Source: Kiritimatiellia bacterium (GTDB taxonomy: Bacteria; Verrucomicrobiota; Kiritimatiellia; RFP12; UBA1067). From it: a stretch of DNA of 50,487 bases. The notes under the pieces were generated by a model. That model did not search any database and had not been told where the DNA came from. It worked only from the letters and a program-made list of their open reading frames with translations. Where the stretch lies: contig JAFTCL010000052.1 in NCBI GenBank assembly GCA_017454745.1, positions 1-50,487 of the forward strand, written 5' to 3'. A program made the translations under genes and the position numbers. This document shows positions 43,192 to 50,487 of the stretch, one piece after another. Within the stretch, counting starts at the first letter, position 1. Every line of letters starts with the position of its first letter.

Positions 43192-44282
43192 TTTCCGCCT
43201 ACCTCCGATTCCAGCACCTTGCGCGACAGGTACGAATCCAATTTTCTGAAAACCTCTTCCATCAGCTCCAGCCGGTCACGGTGAACCAGTTTGAACGGCA
43301 ATTCCATCGAATACGCCTGCAAAAGGCCGATCATCCGGCCGCCGCCAGCCTCAATCACGGAAGGATATCCGCCCATCATCTCGAACAGCGAAATGAACGC
43401 GGTGGAGATGTCGGACCAAAGATGCTCGATCCCTTTGACGGCGGAAAGCGGCCCGGCATGGTAAATGTCATTGCCGTTTTTATCCGCCGCCACCAGCAGG
43501 TATCCGGTGGAAGGCCGGCGGAAATCGACCAGCTCGACCTGCGGCTTGCCCAACGATTCCAGACTCGGCATGGCCGACATCACCCGCACATCCATCTGCA
43601 CGGCAATCGGCAGCCGTTTCAGACGGCGCAACCGCGTACGCTGATCGGCGGTGAGTTCAAAGTTTAGTTTCAGCGGCGGCAACGGTATGACCGGCACCAG
43701 CGAATCCGCCCAACGCCCGCACTCATTCTGGCGCAACACCAATGCGTAATCCCTTGGGATCCGCCGCCTCCACCCCGGGTCGTTCTCCAACCGCAACGCC
43801 ATGCCGTAGGTCTGGTACAACAGGATGTCGATCCATTTCCGCTCGTCAGGATCCGGGATCCACGGCTGGTATCCCACCGACACCGACCGGAAGGCCGGCA
43901 CCAAAGCGGTGCCGTCTTCACCCATCAGTTGGCTAAGCAGCTGTTCCACCGGAAATAGCATCTGCTTCGGCAGATAACACAACTCGAACATCGGGATTTC
44001 CAGCAACCATGAGTTGATTGGCTTGACATTGCTGGAGGCGTTGGCAAGAAAATCCCGCAACGCATACCAACCGTAAAGGTACCGCACGATATGGGCGCCC
44101 ACACCGAACCCTTCGAAAAAACAGACGAAATACGGCTCTTCGACATCCATCGGCTGGATCCCGAAAACATCGCCGGGTTTTATCCACCCCCACGGCTGCA
44201 GTCGTTCAATCGATCTCGCCAAATCGTAGAGCCGGCGATACTCCTTACGTTCGTCGTCGGTAACCGTCAATTCAACCGGCAT
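43188..44282 (-). CDS. Conserved-looking hypothetical protein of 364 residues
   Basis: I do not recognise a characterised domain. The protein starts MPVELTVTDDERKEYRRLYD and has no signal peptide or clear membrane helix. Two halves can be seen: about 40-130, rich in aromatic residues (EPYFVCFFEGFG), and about 190-350, with mixed alpha/beta text (MDVRVMSAMPSLESLGKPQV, TGYLLVAADKNGNDI) and a C-terminal helix. The pattern suggests a cytosolic protein of the kind often annotated as a domain of unknown function in PVC bacteria. It lies 15 bases after gatA and overlaps the DRTGG gene by four bases. Confidence 0.7.
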   Translation of the reverse strand: MPVELTVTDDERKEYRRLYDLARSIERLQPWGWIKPGDVFGIQPMDVEEPYFVCFFEGFGVGAHIVRYLYGWYALRDFLANASSNVKPINSWLLEIPMFELCYLPKQMLFPVEQLLSQLMGEDGTALVPAFRSVSVGYQPWIPDPDERKWIDILLYQTYGMALRLENDPGWRRRIPRDYALVLRQNECGRWADSLVPVIPLPPLKLNFELTADQRTRLRRLKRLPIAVQMDVRVMSAMPSLESLGKPQVELVDFRRPSTGYLLVAADKNGNDIYHAGPLSAVKGIEHLWSDISTAFISLFEMMGGYPSVIEAGGGRMIGLLQAYSMELPFKLVHRDRLELMEEVFRKLDSYLSRKVLESEVGGK

Positions 44283-44297
44283 CGCCCACCCCGTTGA

Positions 44298-45725
44298 TTA
44301 AAGCTGCTCAAACGCGGCGGCGGCGCGGAACAGCACCTCCTCGCGGAACGGGGCTCCCAGCATCTGCACGCCAACCGGCAAACCGCCCGACGTATTTCCG
44401 CACGGCAGCGAGAATCCGCACAGCCCGGCCAAATTGGCAGTCACGGTGAAGATGTCGCCGAGATACATTTTAAGCGGGTCGTCCGCCGCCTCGCCGATTT
44501 TATACGCCGGAGTCGGCGCCACCGGAGTCATCAGCAAGTCGCACTGCTTAAATGCTTCGGAGAAATCTTTGCGAATCAAAGTGCGTACCTTCTGCGCCCG
44601 CCCGTAGTAGGCGTCATAGTAACCGCTGCTCAACACGTATGTGCCCAAAATTATGCGGCGTTTAACCTCGCGCCCGAAACCTTCCGCCCGGCTCCGGGCG
44701 TACAGATCGAACACCCCTTCGGGATCGGCCGCCCGGTGGCCGTAGCGAACCCCGTCAAACCGGGCCAGGTTGGCCGAGGCTTCGGCGGTGGCGATGATAT
44801 AGTAAACCGAAATCGCGTATTCGGTATGCGGCAGGGAGACCTCCACCAACTCCGCGCCGGCGGCGGAGCAACGCTCAACCGCCGCTTTAACCAGCTTCAT
44901 AACTTCAGGATCGGCGCCATCAACGTAGTACTCTTTGGGCAGACCGATCTTCAGGCCCTTCATGCCGCCGTCCATCGCAGCGAGGTAATCCGGCACCGGC
45001 AACCGCTGGGTGGTGCCGTCGTGCGGATCGTGTCCCGCCAACACCTGCATCAGCATCGCGGCATCACGCACGGTTTTAGTCATCGGGCCTACCTGGTCCA
45101 GCGAAGACGCATACGCCGTGACTCCGTAACGGGAAACCCGCCCGTATGATGGTTTGAAACCGACGCACCCGCAGAACGACGCGGGCTGCCGGATCGACCC
45201 GCCGGTATCTGTTCCCAGCGCGGCGATCGCCTCGCCGCCCGCCACCGCCGCGGCGGACCCGCCGCTCGAACCGCCAGGCACCCGAGTGGGGTCGTGGGGG
45301 TTTCTAGTGACTTGATAGGCGGAGCCTTCGGTGGAAGACCCCATCGCGAATTCGTCCATATTGGTGCGCCCGCAGAAAACCGCTCCGGCGGTGCGCAGTT
45401 TGGCGGTAACCGTGGCGTCATAAGGGGAAATGTAGCCCTGCAGGATTTTTGAGGCGCAAGTGCAGGGCTGCCCCTTGACGTTAATCAAATCCTTGACCGC
45501 CAGCGGCACCCCCAACAACGGCGCGTCCGCTCCGGCGGCGCGAGTCTGGTCAGCCGCCGCCGCCTGATTCAGCGCCCCCTCCGCATCAACGGTAAGATAA
45601 GCGTGAATCGCGCCATCCTTCTCGGCGATGGTGTCCAGCACCGCTTGGGTAAGCTCAACCGACGAAAACTCTTTCGCTTTGAGTCCTTCTACCGCCGCGG
45701 ACAATGTCAAATCGTCTATTCTCAT
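44298..45725 (-). CDS. gatA: Asp-tRNA(Asn)/Glu-tRNA(Gln) amidotransferase subunit A
   Basis: I chose ATG 45725 (MRIDDLTLSA), six codons inside a GTG start at 45743. The 475 residues show the amidase-signature triad: Lys78 in LAVKDL, Ser153/154 in VPGGSSGGSAAAVAGG, Ser177 in GTDTGGSIRQPASFCG. FKPSYGRVSRYG and LDQVGPMTK are GatA-specific, as is MDEFAMGSSTE. GatA releases ammonia from glutamine for GatB to amidate mischarged tRNA. gatB and gatC are not in the window. It heads a minus-strand transcript with two unknown genes. Confidence 0.95.
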   Translation of the reverse strand: MRIDDLTLSAAVEGLKAKEFSSVELTQAVLDTIAEKDGAIHAYLTVDAEGALNQAAAADQTRAAGADAPLLGVPLAVKDLINVKGQPCTCASKILQGYISPYDATVTAKLRTAGAVFCGRTNMDEFAMGSSTEGSAYQVTRNPHDPTRVPGGSSGGSAAAVAGGEAIAALGTDTGGSIRQPASFCGCVGFKPSYGRVSRYGVTAYASSLDQVGPMTKTVRDAAMLMQVLAGHDPHDGTTQRLPVPDYLAAMDGGMKGLKIGLPKEYYVDGADPEVMKLVKAAVERCSAAGAELVEVSLPHTEYAISVYYIIATAEASANLARFDGVRYGHRAADPEGVFDLYARSRAEGFGREVKRRIILGTYVLSSGYYDAYYGRAQKVRTLIRKDFSEAFKQCDLLMTPVAPTPAYKIGEAADDPLKMYLGDIFTVTANLAGLCGFSLPCGNTSGGLPVGVQMLGAPFREEVLFRAAAAFEQL

Positions 45726-45791
45726 CTCAGATCTCTCTTCCACGCGCAGAATCAGCGCGGTACACTATTCCAACCCCGCAAAAAACAGTGT

Positions 45792-45820
45792 TATCATACC
45801 GTTTTCACGCCAAAGAAACA
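45792..45820 (-). promoter_or_regulatory. Predicted promoter of gatA
   Basis: On the minus strand TTGTTT (45815-45820), 17 bases, TATGAT (45792-45797) preceded by CGG. The leader to ATG 45725 is about 60 bases. Confidence 0.6.
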
Positions 45821-45861
45821 AGCCGAAAAAGCCATCCGCGGAAACATTGCCTACGATGGCA

Positions 45862-47130
45862 TTATTCATCAGCCCGTACCGTGACCGCTACGCGGGCGGC
45901 GGGCAAACAGGATTCCGCGGTGGCACGGTCCCGCGCCAAAAGCCGCATCAGCGGCTGGCCCGCCTCGACCTGCTCCCCAACTTGAACCAGACGGTCAACC
46001 CCGGCGGCGGGATCGATGGTGTCGGTGACCTGCTGGCGTCCGCCGCCTAACCGCAACACCACGCGCCCAATAGCCTCGGCGTCCACATCGGTCACTTTAC
46101 CGCCGTTCACCGCCGTCACCTCCACCGCCGCGCCGGGCTGAGGCAAACGTTCGGGATGGTCGATAAACGCCGGATCGCCCCCCTGCGCCACCACCATGCG
46201 ACGAAACACCTCCAACGCCGACCCGTCGTCCAATTTGGCGTAGAGAGCTACCCTCGCCTGTTCCAAATCCGGATACGTCCCGGCGGTTACCGCCATTCTC
46301 GCCGTCAGCTCCACCGTCAGATCGCGGGTGTCCTGCGGGCCGGCTCCGCGCAACGTCTCCACCGCTTCGCGCACTTCCACGGCGTTTCCGGCCGTCCGAC
46401 CGAGCGGACGGTTCATGTCGGTGATCAGAGCGTCGGTCTTGCGTCCCAACGCCCGCCCGACCCGGCACAGCGAATCCGCCAACCGCCGCGCGTCTTCCGG
46501 GGTGCGCATAAAGGCGGCCCGGCCGCATTTAACATCAAACACCAGCGTTTGCGCCCCTTCGGCGAGTTTCTTGGACATAATGCTGGCGGTAATCAACGGG
46601 ATGCTGGGCACAGTGCCGGTCACATCGCGCAGCGCGTACAGTTTCTTGTCCGCCGGGGCGAGCCGGTCGGTCTGACCGATGATGGAACACCCCACCTCGG
46701 AAACCACCCGCTTAAACGAATCGACGTCAAGCCGCGTGTTGTATCCCGAAATGGACTCCAGTTTGTCCAGCGTTCCGCCGGTGATGCCCAAACCGCGCCC
46801 GGAGATCATCGGCACCGCCAATCCGGCGGTTACCGCCAACGGCGCAAGCATCAGCGAAATTTTGTCGCCGATACCACCGGTGGAATGCTTGTCCGCCGTG
46901 GGGCACGGCCAGTTGTCAAACGAAAGCAGATCGCCGGAACGCATCATCGCGTCGGTAAGTATCGCGGTCTCTTCGTCGGTCATTCCGCGAAAGTAAATCG
47001 CCATCGCCAGCGCGGACATCTGGTATTCGGGGATATCCCCGACGGTAAAACCGCGAACGAACTCCCGGATTTCCGATTCGTCCAAAACCCCGCCGTCGCG
47101 TTTCTTTTCGATAACCCATTGCGGTACCAT
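45862..47130 (-). CDS. pdp: Pyrimidine-nucleoside (thymidine) phosphorylase
   Basis: I chose ATG 47130, with GGAGG five bases upstream; the in-frame start at 47205 overlaps the previous gene. The 422 residues carry KHSTGGIGDK (81-90) for phosphate binding and the signature SGRGLGITGGTLDKLES (110-126), plus QTDRLAPADKKLYALRDVTG. Length and C-terminal alpha/beta domain fit. The enzyme splits thymidine, deoxyuridine or uridine with phosphate. It follows the DUF1232 membrane-protein gene by 20 bases, an unexplained pairing. Confidence 0.95.
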   Translation of the reverse strand: MVPQWVIEKKRDGGVLDESEIREFVRGFTVGDIPEYQMSALAMAIYFRGMTDEETAILTDAMMRSGDLLSFDNWPCPTADKHSTGGIGDKISLMLAPLAVTAGLAVPMISGRGLGITGGTLDKLESISGYNTRLDVDSFKRVVSEVGCSIIGQTDRLAPADKKLYALRDVTGTVPSIPLITASIMSKKLAEGAQTLVFDVKCGRAAFMRTPEDARRLADSLCRVGRALGRKTDALITDMNRPLGRTAGNAVEVREAVETLRGAGPQDTRDLTVELTARMAVTAGTYPDLEQARVALYAKLDDGSALEVFRRMVVAQGGDPAFIDHPERLPQPGAAVEVTAVNGGKVTDVDAEAIGRVVLRLGGGRQQVTDTIDPAAGVDRLVQVGEQVEAGQPLMRLLARDRATAESCLPAARVAVTVRADE

Positions 47131-47150
47131 AGCAACCTCCGTCGTTCGCG

Positions 47151-48332
47151 TCACGCTTCCGGCAACAACCGGTTTTTGCGCCGCAGCGATGACAATTCGC
47201 GCCATGCCGCGCCGCCGCCGAGCGTCACCACCACAAAATCGTCAATCGCCCCCACCACCGGCAGCGCGTCGGGAAACAGGTCGATAGGCGTGAGCCACCA
47301 CAGCAAAGCGATCGCGCCCACCACCACGCTGCGAGGCACCAGCGCCACCTCCAGCCAACTCCGGTCGCAAAGGTACAATCCCGGAGCGGGCGAGAGCGTT
47401 CCCGCCCCCTGCGCGTAAGAAACGGCCAGCAGCTCATGCTCGGAAACCAGCCGGTTGAGAATCGCCGGGGCAATGATGTTGTGCACGGTTTCGGAATCTA
47501 CCCCGAACTGCTCAACGTAACAGCGACGGATGATTTCATAGGCGGTTTTGGGCGCGATTTTCCCGTCGGCGCACACTTTCTTCAGGATGCGGATGGAACA
47601 GCGACGTTCCGCCTCGTCGGTCACATTGCGCAACCGCAGCGCGATGTTGCGGTCGATAATCTCCGGGGTGACATCGCGAAATTGCATGGCGATCCCGGTA
47701 ATCATCAGCAGCACCCCGGCCACGAAAGTCAGCGATGGCGGGCAAACCGCATCGGACAGCGTGAACGCAATCAGGAACACCAGCGTGGTAACCACCAGAC
47801 CGACCTTGAGCATCTTGTTTTTGGCGGCGGTGAGCGACATGCATATCAGCGCAAACAGCAGCGCGGCTTTGGGCGAAGCGAACAATTCCTTGATGGGGTT
47901 GGGAATCAGATCCAGCAACCCCACCAGATTCGCCCCGGATTTGAATGCCGACTTTACGTGCCCCAACAGCGAACCGCCGTTTACCACCATCCGTTCCGAC
48001 GGCGCGCCGATCAACCGGCCCAACATCATCGCCACCGGAAGAATCAGCAGAAACTGCAGGACAAGGTTGCCGCCGCGGCTGTGGCCGAGGTAACACCAGT
48101 CAAAACTGATTGTCGTGACCAGCACGAAACTGATCAATATCACAAACCCGCCCTGCGCGTAGGTGAAAAGGTCCTGTCCGTACCACGGATCCTGCGCCAT
48201 CAGCACCGCCGCAAAAAGATACAGCAGCGCCACGACGAACCACTTCGGGCTGTAAAAGCTCTCCACCCCGGCGGCTGGGAATCGGCGTTGCCGGGAAAAG
48301 AACTCGTCAACTGCTTCCAACAATTTGCTCAT
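47151..48332 (-). CDS. Multi-pass membrane protein with C-terminal DUF1232 domain
   Basis: The 393-residue protein has about seven hydrophobic segments, including FVVALLYLFAAVLMA near 32, GFVILISFVLVTTISF near 63, VLQFLLILPVAMMLG near 90 and VGLVVTTLVFLIAFTL near 175. A soluble middle part (about 215-330) has Arg-rich helices (RLRNVTDEAERRCSIRILKK). The C-terminus WLTPIDLFPDALPVVGAIDD is the DUF1232 hallmark. GGGAGGG precedes the ATG, which overlaps the stop of the upstream gene (ATGA). Role unknown. Confidence 0.82.
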   Translation of the reverse strand: MSKLLEAVDEFFSRQRRFPAAGVESFYSPKWFVVALLYLFAAVLMAQDPWYGQDLFTYAQGGFVILISFVLVTTISFDWCYLGHSRGGNLVLQFLLILPVAMMLGRLIGAPSERMVVNGGSLLGHVKSAFKSGANLVGLLDLIPNPIKELFASPKAALLFALICMSLTAAKNKMLKVGLVVTTLVFLIAFTLSDAVCPPSLTFVAGVLLMITGIAMQFRDVTPEIIDRNIALRLRNVTDEAERRCSIRILKKVCADGKIAPKTAYEIIRRCYVEQFGVDSETVHNIIAPAILNRLVSEHELLAVSYAQGAGTLSPAPGLYLCDRSWLEVALVPRSVVVGAIALLWWLTPIDLFPDALPVVGAIDDFVVVTLGGGAAWRELSSLRRKNRLLPEA

Positions 48333-49450
48333 TGCGGCGCCCTCCCGCCAGTCAGTTTGGCCTCCAACCGGGCGATCCGGAATTCAACCCATTTGCGATC
48401 CACCGCCTTGCCGTCCACCCGTTTGCGGAACCAATCCCACGAATGCCACACCTGAAGCACGTTCAGCAGCTCTTTCCACAGTTTCAACTCCTGCCGAATC
48501 TGCGCGTCCGATTCCGGAACCTGATTCACCTCGCGGACGGCGTCGGAAAAAATCTCCAGCGAATCGTCGTCCAGTTTTCTCCCCATGCAAATCCAGCGTT
48601 TCAGCAGCGTGTCGCAAAGCAGCAGACGGAACCTCCACTCGCGCTCCCCCAGCTCATCCGAGTCCTTGCCGCCGGCGAGCCGAGCCTGCGCCATCACGCG
48701 CAACCGCATCTCGCACTCGCGCTGAATGGCAGCCAGCGATTCCAGGGTGTTGCGCCGCGCCTCGGCCGACGGGCTACCGTTACGGGAAAGTTGGGCCGCC
48801 ACCCGGTCCAACCGCGACCGGGCGCGGTAGTAAACCGCCACCTCGGAATCCGGGTCGATGGTCAACAACCGCTGGCACTGCTTGGTCAATTCCTGCGACT
48901 GACGCAACAGGTAAAGCGCGTCCAGATACACCGCCCAGACCCGAATCCATTTGCGGTTGGTCTCACGGTCGCCCCCCAACCCGTTGAGGGTGACAGCGCA
49001 AAAATCCACCAACTCGTTGAAACGGCGCTCGCGCCTAAAGCCCTCGATTTCCAGCAGCGCCCGCTGTACCGGCGACGGCTGTTTGAGTTTGGCCGCGGCC
49101 TTAACCTCGTCGCCGCTCAGCACCCCGACGAACACATCCGGCACCGTCGGCACGGGGCGACGGAAAAAACGGCCCCAAGGTAAAAAACGATAACAAACCG
49201 CAACGCTGATTGCCGCAAAAATCAGTACCGGCACCAGCTCGTAGAAAGAACGGCTGCGCTTTGGGCTTTCCAGTGTCCCGATGCTGTTGGTCAACCCCTC
49301 TTCGGCGTCAACCCGGGACAAATCGGCCGGACCCAGTTGGCGGGTCACCGGCAAAGGCAACCCCCGGGAATCACCGTACCCGGTCAATTCCCGTTCCAAC
49401 GTACCGCTCGCCACCATCAAATCGCCATTTTGCCCATCAGACTGCATCAT
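48329..49450 (-). CDS. Single-pass membrane protein with TPR-like cytosolic or periplasmic helices
   Basis: I chose ATG 49450 after AGGTGG; a GTG at 49456 is an alternative. The 373 residues begin with a polar, likely disordered stretch. One membrane helix follows near 72-92 (LVPVLIFAAISVAVCYRFL). The remainder is helical with repeat-like pairs (RRERRFNELVDFCAVTLNGL, LYLLRQSQELTKQCQRLLTI), suggesting tetratricopeptide-like packing. It is first in a three-gene minus-strand unit with the DUF1232 protein and pdp. No enzyme motif is seen. The first two proteins may form a membrane complex, judged only from coupling. Confidence 0.72.
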   Translation of the reverse strand: MMQSDGQNGDLMVASGTLERELTGYGDSRGLPLPVTRQLGPADLSRVDAEEGLTNSIGTLESPKRSRSFYELVPVLIFAAISVAVCYRFLPWGRFFRRPVPTVPDVFVGVLSGDEVKAAAKLKQPSPVQRALLEIEGFRRERRFNELVDFCAVTLNGLGGDRETNRKWIRVWAVYLDALYLLRQSQELTKQCQRLLTIDPDSEVAVYYRARSRLDRVAAQLSRNGSPSAEARRNTLESLAAIQRECEMRLRVMAQARLAGGKDSDELGEREWRFRLLLCDTLLKRWICMGRKLDDDSLEIFSDAVREVNQVPESDAQIRQELKLWKELLNVLQVWHSWDWFRKRVDGKAVDRKWVEFRIARLEAKLTGGRAPQ

Positions 49451-49510
49451 CTCCACCTCGTTTCATACCTTACCATTAACGGGCATGAAATTCAAGGTAG
49501 ATTTTCCAAA

Positions 49511-49625
49511 TTCTACACGATCTGCATGTTCTGCACGGCTTCTTGTCTCAACACCTCATTCTTTTTTGGCCGCAAAGGACGCATAGAGCGCAAAGATTTA
49601 CACGCTCTATACGTTCTACACGGTT
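49511..49625. repeat. Degenerate period-9 repeat
   Basis: Units TTCTACACG, ATCTGCATG, TTCTGCACG (49511-49537) and GCAAAGGAC, GCATAGAGC, GCAAAGATT, TACACGCTC, TATACGTTC, TACACGGTT (49572-49625) each align at nine bases. It is part of the 334-base gene-free stretch 49457-49790, which otherwise holds the leader of the 49450 gene and the next repeat. Confidence 0.55.
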
Positions 49626-49670
49626 AAAGTTATCAAAATAAACGTTCCCGCGCGGGTCAATGGCGGCTGG

Positions 49671-49789
49671 CTAACCGCTACCGACTAACGGCTATCGTCT
49701 ACCGACTAACGACTAGCGACTAACGACTAGCGACTATCGACTAACGACTATCGTCTACCGACTAACGACTAACGACTACCGACTACTCC
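49671..49789. repeat. Tandem period-7 repeat, consensus CTANCGA, 17 units
   Basis: Seventeen consecutive seven-base units run from 49671 to 49789 with no gap: for example CTACCGA, CTAACGA, CTAGCGA, CTATCGA. The fourth base varies most. The array stops one base before the stop codon of the partial gene at 49791. Seven is not a multiple of three, so changes in copy number would shift a reading frame if translated. Confidence 0.9.
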
Positions 49790-49790
49790 C

Positions 49791-50487
49791 CTACTCCGCC
49801 GGGATTTCCACGCACTCGCAGTAGCCGCCGAACTTCCCGGCCTTGGGCGGCAGATAGACGAACGCCACGTACCCGCCGTCCGGCTGCGGGCACAGCACCG
49901 CGCTGCCGCTGGCGCTGTACACCACCTCTTTTCCGGTCCTGGCGTCCGCGCCGGTAACGAACCGTGCCGCAACCGTCACGTTACCGGTCGCCTGGAGCTT
50001 CAGCGACACCTCCCCGGCGTTGCCGTCCGCGTCCTCGGCCTCGTAGGCGTACACCGTGTTGGCCAGCTCCTTGCCCAGCGTCTTCCACGGCTCGTTCTTC
50101 CAGTTGTTCTGGTAGGCGATGAACAGCCCGTCCGCCACCGCCACGCCGCCGGCAACCTCGGCCCCGAACGCCACCGCGTTGGTGACCACGTTCTTGCCGC
50201 TGGTCCCGACCAGCGTCGCGGTGTAGATCGCCTCGCCCGCGTCCCAAGTGTCGAACCCGTTCGCCGCCAGCGTCCACGTCAGGCCGCCAGACAGCCACTT
50301 GCCGGTGATCTTGCCGGTCTTGGCGACCGTCAGCGTCGCCTGGCCAGTCTCGCCGCCGCCGTTGAACGTCCCGACCGCCCACTCCGCGACCGGCTCCACC
50401 GTCATCTCGACGGCGTAAACGGCGGTGGACTTGCCCGCCGTGGTGACGGTAAACTTCACCGTTGACGGCGCGTACCGGCCGGTTTTC
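49791..50487 (-). CDS. C-terminal part of a secreted repeat-domain protein (partial, 5' end outside window)
   Basis: The frame is open beyond the right edge, so only the last 232 residues are seen; an internal GTG at 50459 is not a supported start. The text contains GTFNGGGETGQATLTVAKTG followed by KITGKWLSGGLTWTLAANGF, a beta-rich unit that I associate with C-terminal repeats of large secreted proteins in related bacteria. GYVAFVYLPPKAGKFGGYCE and VEIPAE end the protein. It is Thr/Ala/Gly/Val-rich with few charged residues, in keeping with the two giants in this window. Anchor unknown. Confidence 0.72.
   Translation of the reverse strand, partial: KTGRYAPSTVKFTVTTAGKSTAVYAVEMTVEPVAEWAVGTFNGGGETGQATLTVAKTGKITGKWLSGGLTWTLAANGFDTWDAGEAIYTATLVGTSGKNVVTNAVAFGAEVAGGVAVADGLFIAYQNNWKNEPWKTLGKELANTVYAYEAEDADGNAGEVSLKLQATGNVTVAARFVTGADARTGKEVVYSASGSAVLCPQPDGGYVAFVYLPPKAGKFGGYCECVEIPAE

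Noticed and set aside
49671..49789. CRISPR array
   Set aside because: Units are seven bases, contiguous, and without spacers; no cas gene is near.
1..50487. tRNA, rRNA, insertion sequence or prophage genes
   Set aside because: I looked for conserved tRNA and rRNA words and for transposase or integrase motifs and saw none; a tRNAscan and profile search would be decisive.

Overview
The window is chromosomal DNA from a Gram-negative-type bacterium, most likely of the PVC superphylum (Kiritimatiellota, Lentisphaerota or Verrucomicrobiota). Three things point there: lysine synthesis by LL-diaminopimelate aminotransferase (DapL), a lipid-A-type acyltransferase beside cdsA and uppS, and very long secreted beta-strand-repeat proteins next to glycoside hydrolases. 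This placement is an inference from gene content; there is no rRNA gene. I see no tRNA, rRNA, CRISPR array, phage or insertion sequence.

Layout. 1-6285 (minus): an incomplete secreted giant of at least 2095 residues. 6594-10845 (plus): hom-lysC-cimA, aspartate-family and isoleucine-precursor synthesis from one promoter. 10864-17418 (minus): GH31 glycosidase, SGNH-esterase/transglutaminase fusion and a lipoprotein joining a GDPD domain to a HAD phosphatase, a secreted degradative set. 17689-23384 (plus): nagB, a two-domain glycogen debranching enzyme, pncC. 23381-29161 (minus): purA-uppS-cdsA-acyltransferase-dapL-HAD, a tightly packed housekeeping operon. 29327-34411 (minus): a second secreted giant of 1694 residues. 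34540-37372 (plus): a long leader with a 45-codon ORF, then a 75-residue protein translationally coupled to a tandem AAA+ ATPase. 37422-41350 (plus): a leader predicted to form competing RNA helices, then cupin, small VOC-like protein, dhaK, dhaL, an lsrF-like aldolase and a strong terminator. 41379-49450 (minus): M18 aminopeptidase; gatA with an unknown protein and a DRTGG protein; a TPR-like membrane protein, a DUF1232 membrane protein and pyrimidine-nucleoside phosphorylase. 49457-49790: period-9 and period-7 degenerate tandem repeats. 49791-50487 (minus): the 3' end of a third secreted repeat protein.

How it fits together. Secreted hydrolases and large adhesin-like proteins suggest growth on complex glycans. 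NagB, the debranching enzyme and the cupin-DhaKL-LsrF operon would handle sugars inside the cell. The least explained parts are the leader RNA and substrate of the cupin-DhaKL-LsrF operon, the coupled small-protein/AAA+ pair behind its long leader, and the short-period intergenic repeats. Function calls rest on motifs read by eye; no database search or folding program was run.
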